A stretch of 64,000 nucleotides of DNA, taken from NCBI GenBank assembly GCA_964420975.1, contig CAYQVH010000011.1:30153-94152 (forward strand), written 5' to 3'. Numbering within the stretch: position 1 is the stretch's first letter; every line of letters begins with the position of its first letter. The notes under the pieces were generated by a model. That model saw nothing but the letters and a program-made list of their open reading frames with translations, searched no databases and was not told the origin of the DNA. Of this stretch, positions 41,707 through 49,837 are shown piece after piece. A program made the translations under genes and the position numbers. This DNA is from Accumulibacter sp964420975. Lineage in GTDB: Bacteria; Pseudomonadota; Gammaproteobacteria; Burkholderiales; Rhodocyclaceae.

Positions 41707-43674
41707 CTATTCGCATCGACCCGGCCGCTTGTGCTCGTCGTCGACTAGCGGCAGGTCGCCGATCGCCGAACCGGTCGCTCCGTCAAAACCGAGCGCGATC
41801 AATGCGCGGCACTGCGTGGCCGTGCTCACCCCTTCCGCGAAGACTTGCCAGCCAATGCCATGAGCAATCGCCGTCAAGCCTTTGAGAAAGGCGGCGTTGG
41901 CTCGGTTGCCCGGCAACTCGCGAAGAAGGCTCGCGTCCACTTTCAGATAATCGAGACCGAGGTCGTGCAGTCGACCGATTTCACTGAGCTGATGACCATA
42001 GTGTTCGAGGCCGAGACGACTGCCGGCAGCCTTGAGACCGAGACTCAACTCGCGAACGGCGGCGAGATGACGCAGCGCCCCAATCTCGGCAATCTCGAAC
42101 CACAAGCGAGGAGCGTCTTGCGCCTGACTCGCCAGGAGGTCGAGCAGGCGTTGCCGGAAACCGGCATCGGCAACCGAACTTGCCGCCAGGTTGATCGCCA
42201 CACCGGGAGTATCGGGGTGCAAACGCAGCTCGTGCAAACCGTTGACCACGGCCGCCAGGTCGAGCTCCGGAGTGAGCCTGAGTCGCTCGGCAAAAGGCAG
42301 GAAACAGCCCGCAGCCATCCATCGGCCGCCGGCTTCGGACTGCAGGCGGAGCGCCCCCTCGCGGTGCTGGAGTCGGCCCGAGGCGTCGATAACCGCAAAG
42401 AACGCCAGGCGCAATCCCTGCACGTCGATCGCACGCCGGATCGTCTGCGACCATTGCCCGATCGTCTGCGGAGTTTCCGGGTCGTCATCCAGCGCGGCCT
42501 GGCGGATGGAATTGACACCGACGCCTTCCGCAGCGACCAGAGCGGCGTCTACGCGTGCCAGCAGATCGTCGAGCCGCGTCGGACGGCGATAGCTGCCCAC
42601 TCCGATCGAGAGCACGGCGTGACCCGCGGTACAGCTCTGGCAAACGTCGACCAGTTCGGCCAGCAAGCCCGCGGCGACGGAAGCACCGTCGCGCCCGGCG
42701 GGAAGGATGACCGCGAACTCGGCACCGTTGAGCCGCCCGGCAAGACCCTGGCAGCCCAAGCTGCGAGCCGCGGCGCAGGCAGCGATGACCCGCGCGGTCT
42801 GACGCAGAAAATCGTCGGTTGCCGTGCGGCCGAAACGTCGATTGACCGTCGCCAGATTGCTCACCCGGATGAGCAGCAAGGTGCCCTGCCCGGCGTCCTC
42901 GGCGGCGAGCGTTTGCTGCAGACAGGCCAGAAAGTGACTGCGGTTGGCGAGTCCGGTCAGCGGATCACAGTTGACTTGCCGACGCAGGGCCTCGAGTCGC
43001 TCAGCATCCTCCTCGAAGTGCGTGCGCAGACGACGGACGATGGCATTCATCGCCTGTACCAGGCGCTTAAGTTCCGGCACTCTGGGTTCGTCGATGGTGA
43101 CGAAACGACGTTCGCTGATCGCTGTCGCCTGATCAACAACCGCCTGCAGCGGCGCTTTCAGGCGACCGAGAAGGATCGACCCGAGCAGCCCACCCGCCAC
43201 CATCGCCACGGAAAAAGCAGCAATCGTCTGCCAGACGTTGCGCCACAACGCACCGTAAGCGAGACCGCGGTCGCTGCTCAGCGTCAGCGTGGCGAGCGGC
43301 TGCCGACCATCGCCGATTCGAGCGCTCCCTGCCTCAACGCGAATCGGCAGCCAGCGGACAAACCAGTCGGGTACTTCGCGATCGAGCGGTACGCCGGCAC
43401 GTTCAAACAGCGTTCGCCCACCAGCGTCGACGACGCGGATCAGGTCGTAATGGCCACCAGCGAAGAGCGCCGTCGCCCCGAGTTCGATCGACTCCGGGTC
43501 GAGCTTGGTCTGACTCAGTGACCAGGCAAGCGCTGCGGCGTTGTCGGCGTCGTGGATCGACAGTTGCGTTTCAAGAACACTACGCACACTCAGAATCGAG
43601 GCCAGCAGACTGCCGCCACAGGCAAGCAGCAGGCACGCGATGAAGGCGAACCAGAACTGGCGAAACACGGACAT
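41707..43674 (-). CDS. lapD: LapD-like c-di-GMP receptor with degenerate GGDEF and EAL domains
   Basis: 655 residues from the ATG at 43674. Helix near 5-28, a periplasmic LapD/MoxY-type domain (to ~150, with VPDWFVRWLPIRVEAG), second helix, HAMP, then GGDEF (site LNGAEF, non-catalytic) and EAL (EGALRL in place of EALxR, EHYG in place of DDFG, EGVS in place of EGVE). Loss of catalytic residues in both domains with the periplasmic module is the LapD design: c-di-GMP binding inside sequesters the periplasmic protease LapG outside and so keeps an adhesin on the surface. No lapG or large adhesin gene is in the window. LapD is the best fit, a degenerate phosphodiesterase the alternative. Confidence 0.82.
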   Translation of the reverse strand: MSVFRQFWFAFIACLLLACGGSLLASILSVRSVLETQLSIHDADNAAALAWSLSQTKLDPESIELGATALFAGGHYDLIRVVDAGGRTLFERAGVPLDREVPDWFVRWLPIRVEAGSARIGDGRQPLATLTLSSDRGLAYGALWRNVWQTIAAFSVAMVAGGLLGSILLGRLKAPLQAVVDQATAISERRFVTIDEPRVPELKRLVQAMNAIVRRLRTHFEEDAERLEALRRQVNCDPLTGLANRSHFLACLQQTLAAEDAGQGTLLLIRVSNLATVNRRFGRTATDDFLRQTARVIAACAAARSLGCQGLAGRLNGAEFAVILPAGRDGASVAAGLLAELVDVCQSCTAGHAVLSIGVGSYRRPTRLDDLLARVDAALVAAEGVGVNSIRQAALDDDPETPQTIGQWSQTIRRAIDVQGLRLAFFAVIDASGRLQHREGALRLQSEAGGRWMAAGCFLPFAERLRLTPELDLAAVVNGLHELRLHPDTPGVAINLAASSVADAGFRQRLLDLLASQAQDAPRLWFEIAEIGALRHLAAVRELSLGLKAAGSRLGLEHYGHQLSEIGRLHDLGLDYLKVDASLLRELPGNRANAAFLKGLTAIAHGIGWQVFAEGVSTATQCRALIALGFDGATGSAIGDLPLVDDEHKRPGRCE

Positions 43675-43742
43675 GGTCGTGATCCTCGTCAAGCGGTCCA
43701 TTCGAGGCCCTCGCTACAGGCACGTCGCCACCGGCGCGCGCG

Positions 43743-43771
43743 TTCGCGAGGACTTTGCGGCTGAGTATAAT
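43743..43771 (+). promoter_or_regulatory. Possible sigma-70 promoter of ratA
   Basis: A perfect TATAAT (43766-43771) stands 17 bases after TTCGCG, a weak -35. It lies about 77 bases upstream of the ratA ATG in the divergent region with the lapD-like gene. Confidence 0.4.
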
Positions 43772-43847
43772 TCCCCGCTTCACTCTCCTGATCACGTCGT
43801 GCTCCGGACGGGTGACCGCGGCACGGCAACGGGGGAGGACACAGCCG

Positions 43848-44285
43848 ATGGCGACGCATCGCGAAAGCCGTGCAATTGCGCAACCGTCCACACTGCTATT
43901 CGACGTCGTCGCCGACGTCGAGTGCTACCCCGAGTTCCTGCCGCTGGTTCGCGAGGCGCGCATCCTCCGCCGTGATCCCGCGGCGTACGAGACCGAGCAG
44001 AGTCTGGCGCTCGGTCCGCTCATTCACCGCTTTCGGACGCGCACCGAACTCGATCGCCCGCACGCCATAAGAGTGCTTTCGCGCGACCCGCTGTTCGTCC
44101 GTTTCGACCTCCGCTGGCAGTTCACGTCCGTCGGCGAGAACGACTCGCAAGTCGACTTCGCGCTGGATTGCGAGACACGCTCTCTCTTCCTGTTGCCTGT
44201 CGTACAACTGCTGGTATTGCCCATGGCTGCGGGGATGGTTTCTGCGTTCGAGGCGAGAGCGCATTCTCTGGCGGCCGACAGGTAA
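43848..44285 (+). CDS. ratA: RatA/Coq10-type SRPBCC protein
   Basis: 145 residues from the ATG at 43848, preceded by GGGGGAGG; an in-frame ATG at 43755 lacks such a site. Coq10/RatA pattern: LFDVVADVECYPEFLPLVRE, FRTRTELDRP, VDFALDCETRSLFLLP, AFEARAHSLA. Members bind ubiquinone-like lipids or, as proposed for E. coli RatA, interfere with 70S assembly. The usual genomic partners (rnfH, smpB) are not adjacent; glnS follows instead, 32 bases away. Confidence 0.85.
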   Translation: MATHRESRAIAQPSTLLFDVVADVECYPEFLPLVREARILRRDPAAYETEQSLALGPLIHRFRTRTELDRPHAIRVLSRDPLFVRFDLRWQFTSVGENDSQVDFALDCETRSLFLLPVVQLLVLPMAAGMVSAFEARAHSLAADR

Positions 44286-44317
44286 AATGGGCCGCTTGAC
44301 GCTTTCAGGATCTGCCC

Positions 44318-46150
44318 GTGAACCACGCCCCATCGCCCCAGCCCGCCAGCAGCGCAGCCACCACCACGCACTTCATTCGCAACCTGATTGAAGCGGATCT
44401 TGCCAGCGGCAAGTACGCCCAGCGTCGCTGGTGCGGCCGACCGGGACCGGCGGCGCAGCAACTGGCCGGCGTGCTCGACCCGGCACCCGTGCGCACGCGC
44501 TTCCCGCCGGAACCCAACGGTTATCTGCACTTTGGCCACGCCAAGTCGATCTGCCTCAACTTTGGTCTGGCGCAAGACTACGGTGGCCGTTGTCATCTGC
44601 GTTTCGACGACACCAACCCGGAAAAGGAAGAGCAGGAGTACGTCGACTCGATCGTCGACGCCGTCCGCTGGCTCGGTTTTTCCTGGCGGGAGGCGGACGC
44701 CAATGGCAGCGGCGAGAACCACCTCTACTTTGCCTCCGACTACTTTGGCTGGATGGTCGACTTTGCCGAGTACCTGATCGCCAGCGGCCACGCCTACGTC
44801 GACAGCCAGAGCGCCGAGGAAATGCGCGCCCGCCGCGGCACGCTGACCCAACCGGGCGCCGAGTCGCCGTATCGCGGACGCAGCGTCGAGGAGAATAGTG
44901 ACCTCTTCCAGCGCATGCAGCGCGGCGAGTTTCGGGACGGTGAACACGTCCTGCGGGCGAAAATCGACATGGCGTCGCCCAATATCAATCTGCGCGACCC
45001 GGCGATCTACCGGATCCGCCACGCCAGCCACCACAATACCGGCGATCGCTGGTGCGTCTATCCGATGTACACCTACGCCCACCCGATCGAAGACGCGCTC
45101 GAGAACATCACGCATTCGATCTGCACGCTCGAGTTTGCCGACCAGCGCCCGTTTTACGACTGGGTACTCGAACGGCTCGCCGAGGGCGGCCTGCTGCAGC
45201 GCCCGCTCCCCCAGCAGATCGAGTTTTCGCGCCTCAACCTCAGCTACATCGTTCTCTCGAAACGGAAACTGATCCAGCTCGTCGAGGAGGGACACGTCGC
45301 TGGCTGGGACGATCCACGCATGCCAACGCTCGTCGGTGCCCGCCGCCGGGGCTATCCGGCGGCGGGTTTTCGCCTCTTCGCCGAGCGCGTCGGCGTTTCC
45401 CGCTCGGAATCCCTGATCGACTACTCGCTGCTCGAAGACACGATGCGCGAAGTACTCAACGAAACGGCCGAGCGCCGCATCGCCGTTCTTGACCCGCTGA
45501 AGCTGGTGATCGACAACTACCCCGCCGAGCAGCGCGAAGACTGCGTGGCGCCGAACCATCCGCTAAAGCCGGAACTCGGCACGCGCGCGCTGCCGTTTGC
45601 GCGTGAGCTGTGGATCGAACGTGACGACTTCATGGAACAGCCGAGCAAGGGCTACCACCGCCTCTATCCGGGCAATCTGGCGCGCCTGCGTTACGGCTAC
45701 GTCGTGCGTTGCACGGGCTTCGAGCGCGACGCCAACGGCACCGTCAACACGGTTCATTGCGACTATTTTCCCGACTCGAAGAGTGGCACCGCCGGCGCCG
45801 ATGCCTACAAGGTCAAGGGCAATCTGCATTGGGTTTCCGTTGCCGACGCCTATCCCGCCGACGTACGGATCTACGACCGGCTCTTTCGCGTTCCTTCACC
45901 CGGCGCGCCGGGCGAAGGCGAGAACGAAGACGACACCGAGCACAGCTTTCTCGACGACCTCAATCCGCACAGCATCCAGCGCCTTCGCGCGCAGCTCGAA
46001 CCGGCGTTACGCAGCGCGCAGCCGGAGGAGCGTTTCCAATTCGAGCGGCACGGCTATTTCGTCGCGGATCGGGTCGATTCGCGACCCGGCGCGCCGGTCT
46101 TCAATCGTACGGTCACGCTGCGCGACTCGTGGTCGACGCGATCGAGTTAG
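44318..46150 (+). CDS. glnS: Glutaminyl-tRNA synthetase
   Basis: 610 residues, GTG start. Class I motifs: PPEPNGYLHFGHAKSIC (HIGH) and VLSKRKL (KMSKS). The N-terminal part matches GlnRS (THFIRNLIEADLASGK), but about 22 extra residues (from YAQRRWCGRPGP) stand between LASGK and RTRFPPEP compared with E. coli GlnRS. E. coli GlnRS has 554 residues; there is also a longer N-terminus and a charged loop (GEGENEDDTEH). TAAAAT at 44282-44287 may be the -10 of its promoter. Charges tRNA-Gln directly. Convergent with arsC, ten bases apart. Confidence 0.96.
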   Translation: MNHAPSPQPASSAATTTHFIRNLIEADLASGKYAQRRWCGRPGPAAQQLAGVLDPAPVRTRFPPEPNGYLHFGHAKSICLNFGLAQDYGGRCHLRFDDTNPEKEEQEYVDSIVDAVRWLGFSWREADANGSGENHLYFASDYFGWMVDFAEYLIASGHAYVDSQSAEEMRARRGTLTQPGAESPYRGRSVEENSDLFQRMQRGEFRDGEHVLRAKIDMASPNINLRDPAIYRIRHASHHNTGDRWCVYPMYTYAHPIEDALENITHSICTLEFADQRPFYDWVLERLAEGGLLQRPLPQQIEFSRLNLSYIVLSKRKLIQLVEEGHVAGWDDPRMPTLVGARRRGYPAAGFRLFAERVGVSRSESLIDYSLLEDTMREVLNETAERRIAVLDPLKLVIDNYPAEQREDCVAPNHPLKPELGTRALPFARELWIERDDFMEQPSKGYHRLYPGNLARLRYGYVVRCTGFERDANGTVNTVHCDYFPDSKSGTAGADAYKVKGNLHWVSVADAYPADVRIYDRLFRVPSPGAPGEGENEDDTEHSFLDDLNPHSIQRLRAQLEPALRSAQPEERFQFERHGYFVADRVDSRPGAPVFNRTVTLRDSWSTRSS

Positions 46151-46160
46151 ACGACGGCCG

Positions 46161-46514
46161 TTACAGGAGCAGCAGCACGTTTTCCGGCGGCCGGCCGAGC
46201 ACCGCCTGCTCACCGCGAACGACGATCGGACGTTCGATCAGGATCGGATGCGCGAGCAGCGCGTCAAGCCACTCGTCGTCGGTCAGCGAGCGTCCGGCGT
46301 AGTGCGTCTTGAAAACCGTTTCGCCGCGGCGCACCAGTTCGCCGGGCTTCATGCCGAGCTTGCGCAGCACGTCACGGAGCTCGTCCCGCGTCGGCGGGGC
46401 CTTCAGGTAATCGATCACCTCCGCCGCTACGCCACGGTCGGCGATCAGCTGACACGCCGCTCGACTCTTCGAGCAGCGCGGGTTGTGGTAAATCCGGACG
46501 ACTGGGTCACTCAT
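46161..46514 (-). CDS. arsC: ArsC-family (glutaredoxin-type) reductase
   Basis: 117 residues: YHNPRCSKSRAACQLI holds the catalytic Cys, followed by the ArsC-type RRGETVFKTHYAG and LIERPIVVRG. Glutaredoxin-coupled arsenate reductase or a close relative (YffB-like); no other ars genes lie nearby, so arsenate may not be the main substrate. Single gene. Confidence 0.88.
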   Translation of the reverse strand: MSDPVVRIYHNPRCSKSRAACQLIADRGVAAEVIDYLKAPPTRDELRDVLRKLGMKPGELVRRGETVFKTHYAGRSLTDDEWLDALLAHPILIERPIVVRGEQAVLGRPPENVLLLL

Positions 46515-46584
46515 CGAAACTCCTTGGGCGAGCGCCGCCAGCGGCGACGCGATCGAACAAACGAACCGGTGATGATAGGTAACG

Positions 46585-47001
46585 TCACGGCGGCGTCACC
46601 GCCTCCGTGTCGCTCGCCGTCCGATCAAGCTGGCCGACGCGCTGCGTCAGCCGCCGCCAGTAGTCGTCGGCGAAAAAGCGAAACAGCGGGCGCTGCAACC
46701 ACGTCCGAAAGCGGTACCAACGAGAATCACGACGCCGTGCGTTCCGACCGCAGCGGGCCAGCAGCCACTCGCGGTCAAACCCCGTCCAGACGCCGGCGAC
46801 GCTGGCGAGATTGCGCCACAAGGCCGGCGCGACTTCGTACTCGTGAATCGTCCGCACTTCGTCGAGCGAGTACGGTGACGAAACGAGGACGCGAGCAATG
46901 TGGTCAATTTGCCAGTCCGCCAGGTCGACGTCGAGCCACAACTCGGCAAGCGCCTCCCAGACCGGTGTCCGGGCGGCGAGATCAAGTCCTCTGTCGTCCA
47001 T
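46585..47001 (-). CDS. DUF7079 family protein
   Basis: 138 residues: VWEALAELWLDVDLADWQID, SSPYSLDEVRTIHEYEVAPAL, NLASVAGVWTGFDREWL. This conserved pattern belongs to a small family of unknown function (DUF7079). No signal peptide or catalytic motif. Lies 50 bases after hoxH on the same strand, but a functional link with the hydrogenase is not established. Confidence 0.75.
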   Translation of the reverse strand: MDDRGLDLAARTPVWEALAELWLDVDLADWQIDHIARVLVSSPYSLDEVRTIHEYEVAPALWRNLASVAGVWTGFDREWLLARCGRNARRRDSRWYRFRTWLQRPLFRFFADDYWRRLTQRVGQLDRTASDTEAVTPP

Positions 47002-47052
47002 CAGCTAACCCCTTCTGCCTGATCACCCACCCGGCTCTCGCCGCCTCTTCAC

Positions 47053-48540
47053 TCAGACCTCGCCGCGCGGTCCCAGCAGCGTATCGATCACGTCGCCACA
47101 TGCGTCCAGCAGCTCGACTTGCAAGGGCATCTTGCCGAGCGCGTGCGTGGCGCACGAAAGACAGGGATCGAAGCAGCGGATCGCGACTTCGATGCGGCTC
47201 AGAAGACCCGCGTCGGGGCGACGGTCATTGAGGTATCGACGGGCGACCTGGCGGATCGCTTCGTTCATTGCCTGGTTGTTGTGCGTCGTGGAGACGATCA
47301 GGTTGCACATCGTCACCAGGTCGTCGTCGCCCACGCGATAATGATGAATCAGCGTACCGCGCGGCGCCTCGATGACACCGACCCCCTCGCGCCGGCGGCT
47401 GCCGGCCGCCGTCAGCTCGGAGCCCGAGAGGTCGTCGTCGTGGAGCAGATCCTTGATCGTTTCCGCAGCGTGCAGCAACTCGATCATTCGCGCCCAGTGA
47501 TACGCCAGTGGCGCGTGGATCAGCCCCCCCTGGCCGTAGTCGACGAACTCGCGCCGTTCGGCTTCGGCGAGGGGTGTTGGGATGAAATCGCAGTTCTGCA
47601 CGCGCGCCAGTGGCCCCACCTTGTACCAGCCGTCGCCCGGTCCGAGCGCGGCAAGGAAGGGAAACTTCATATAGCTCCACGCCTTGACTTCCTCGCTGAT
47701 CAGCTCGTGATAGCGATGCACGCGCCGATCGTCGACCAGCAGCCGGCCGTCGGCGTCACGGGCACGCAAACGGCCGTCGTAGAAGTCGAGCGCGCCGCCG
47801 GCACCAACCAGCGACAGAAGGTTCGAGCGGAAGCTGGCGAAGTGGTCGTAATGCGTCGGATCGAAGCCGTGCAGACGCTTGACCAGCCCTACCGCCTGAC
47901 GACTCCAGGAGATGATTGAGTAGATGTCGGCCAGCAGTGCGTCGCGCTCGTCTCGGCTCAGCGCCCGATTGACCCCGCCTGGAATCGCTCCCGTCCCGTG
48001 CACCCGCTTGCCACAGGTCAGACGGATCACTTCCTGGCCAAACTTGCGCAGCAGCACCCCGCGCCGTGCCAGTTCGGGATGCGCGGCGGCAATGGCGGCA
48101 AGGTTGCGCCGCTCCGGTTCGCTGTCGCAGCCGAAGAGCAAGTCCGGTGACGCCAGGTAGAAAAAGTGCAGCGCGTGCGACTGCAGGATCTGGCCGTAGT
48201 GCATCAGGCGCCGCAGCTTCTCCGCCGTCGGCGGTAAACGGTCGACGCCGACTACGTGATCGAGCGCCTTCGCCGCCGCCAAGTGGTGTGAGACCGGGCA
48301 GATGCCGCACAGTCGCTGCACCATCACCGGCACTTCCCAGTACGGTCGGCCCTGAATAAAGCGCTCAAATCCACGGAACTCGACGATGTGCAAACGCACC
48401 TGCTGCACTTGATCGTGCTCGTCGAGCAAGATCGTCACTTTGCCGTGGCCCTCGACGCGCGAGAGGGGGTCGATGGCGATCCGGCGCAAGTTCCCGGCGC
48501 CGGCGGACGCGGTCTCGAGTTCGAACGCTTCGCCGGCCAT
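47053..48540 (-). CDS. hoxH: NAD-linked [NiFe] hydrogenase large subunit HoxH
   Basis: 495 residues from the ATG at 48540. The four nickel-iron ligands are present: RLCGICPVSHHLAAAKALDH near the N-terminus and DPCLSCATHALGKMP near the C-terminus. DPLSRVEGHGKVTI opens the fold. The 29 residues after CATH are the peptide removed by the maturation protease (HoxW type). Belongs to group 3d, which couples H2 and NAD(H) in the cytoplasm. Last of hoxF-hoxU-hoxY-hoxH; no hyp or hoxW genes are in the window. Confidence 0.96.
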   Translation of the reverse strand: MAGEAFELETASAGAGNLRRIAIDPLSRVEGHGKVTILLDEHDQVQQVRLHIVEFRGFERFIQGRPYWEVPVMVQRLCGICPVSHHLAAAKALDHVVGVDRLPPTAEKLRRLMHYGQILQSHALHFFYLASPDLLFGCDSEPERRNLAAIAAAHPELARRGVLLRKFGQEVIRLTCGKRVHGTGAIPGGVNRALSRDERDALLADIYSIISWSRQAVGLVKRLHGFDPTHYDHFASFRSNLLSLVGAGGALDFYDGRLRARDADGRLLVDDRRVHRYHELISEEVKAWSYMKFPFLAALGPGDGWYKVGPLARVQNCDFIPTPLAEAERREFVDYGQGGLIHAPLAYHWARMIELLHAAETIKDLLHDDDLSGSELTAAGSRRREGVGVIEAPRGTLIHHYRVGDDDLVTMCNLIVSTTHNNQAMNEAIRQVARRYLNDRRPDAGLLSRIEVAIRCFDPCLSCATHALGKMPLQVELLDACGDVIDTLLGPRGEV

Positions 48541-48548
48541 CTTCGTTC

Positions 48549-49103
48549 TCAATCGAAATGCAACAGCGGATGCCCCAGGCGAGGCGTTCGCCCGTCGAGC
48601 AGATCGCCCAGGAACTTCCAGAGCGCGTCGGCGGACGGCGGACAGCCCGGAATCGAGTAGTCCACGCGGACGACTTCATGCAGCGGATGCACCTTGTCGA
48701 GCGGCAACGGCAGCTCGGGGTCGTTCGGGATCTGGCCACCGACGATTCCCGGTCCGGTGAGATAGACTTCCTGCAGGCACTGCGCGAGCGATAGGTGATT
48801 TCGCTGCGCCGGCAAGCCGCCGGTCAGCGCGCAAGCGCCCACCGCGATCAGCACCTTGCACTGGCGACGGAACTCGCGCAGCACCTGGACGTTCTCGGCG
48901 TTGCACAAACCGCCTTCGATGAGCCCGATGTCGCACGCGCTGCAGTGTTTGACGTCAGTCAGCGGTGAACGGTCGAGTTCGACGCGTTCGAACAGCTCGA
49001 ACAGGCGTTCGTCGATGTCGAGCAGCGACATGTGGCAGCCGAAGCAGCCGGCGAGCGACGCAGTAGCCAGGCGCAACTTGCGGGGGCGTGCAAACTCGCT
49101 CAT
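48549..49103 (-). CDS. hoxY: NAD-linked hydrogenase small subunit HoxY
   Basis: 184 residues without a Tat signal, as expected for a cytoplasmic group 3d enzyme. Ligands of the proximal [4Fe-4S] cluster: AGCFGCHMSLLD, VGACALTGG and SIPGCPPSAD. Other clusters of periplasmic small subunits are absent, as usual for HoxY. Overlaps hoxU by four bases and precedes hoxH by eight. Confidence 0.96.
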   Translation of the reverse strand: MSEFARPRKLRLATASLAGCFGCHMSLLDIDERLFELFERVELDRSPLTDVKHCSACDIGLIEGGLCNAENVQVLREFRRQCKVLIAVGACALTGGLPAQRNHLSLAQCLQEVYLTGPGIVGGQIPNDPELPLPLDKVHPLHEVVRVDYSIPGCPPSADALWKFLGDLLDGRTPRLGHPLLHFD

Positions 49104-49837
49104 TGCGGTGCCTCATCACCAGCCACCGAAGCGCTGCCCGGCGGCGCAATCTGCCGGCTGATCGGCGTGGCGTCGTAGCGTCGACGACCGATCGGAACCA
49201 CAAAACCGCGGCGCTTTTCGAGGATGACGCCGACCGGGCAGACCTGCGCCGCCTTGTCGGCGAGCGAGAAGTCGGTGTCGGCAAGGCGTCCGGACTCCGC
49301 ATTGACGATTAGATGCTTGCCGATGCCGCGCCCGGAAAGCGCGAAGATGTTCTTGCCATCGACGTCACGACTCGCTCGCACGCACAGCTCGCACAGGATG
49401 CAACGGTTGAAGTCGAGCAACACCTCGGGGTGGGACGCGTCAACCGGCCGATCGGGGTAGAACTCGGGAAAATGCGGCGACAGCATCTCGAGCTCGTAGG
49501 CCAGCGCCTGCAGCGTGCATTGCCCGCTCTTTTCGCACGCCGGGCAAAAATGGTTGCCTTCGACGAACAGCATCTGCAGCAAGGTGCGCCGTTTATCGTT
49601 CAGGTCCGGCGTGTTGTTCTCGACCTCCATGCCGTCTCGTGCCGGCAGCGTACACGCCGACACGTAGCGCCCGTTGGCCTTTACCGTGCACAGCTTGCAG
49701 CTTCCCTGCGGCGCAAAGTCGGGATGGTGGCAAAGGTGCGGAATGAAGACACCCGCTTCCGTTGCCGCCTCGATGATCGTCTGTCCGTCGCGGAAAGCAA
49801 CCGACAGGCCGTCGAGCAGAAACGTTCCCGTGCTCAC
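49100..49837 (-). CDS. hoxU: Hydrogenase diaphorase subunit HoxU
   Basis: 245 residues, NuoG-like N-terminal part. An [2Fe-2S] domain (IPHLCHHPDF, GSCKLCTVK, SACTLPA), then the His/Cys cluster (HFCPACEKSGQC) and 4Fe-4S ligands (FNRCILCELCVRA, VCPVG). Transfers electrons between HoxY and HoxF. Four-base overlaps on both sides. Confidence 0.95.
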   Translation of the reverse strand: MSTGTFLLDGLSVAFRDGQTIIEAATEAGVFIPHLCHHPDFAPQGSCKLCTVKANGRYVSACTLPARDGMEVENNTPDLNDKRRTLLQMLFVEGNHFCPACEKSGQCTLQALAYELEMLSPHFPEFYPDRPVDASHPEVLLDFNRCILCELCVRASRDVDGKNIFALSGRGIGKHLIVNAESGRLADTDFSLADKAAQVCPVGVILEKRRGFVVPIGRRRYDATPISRQIAPPGSASVAGDEAPQ

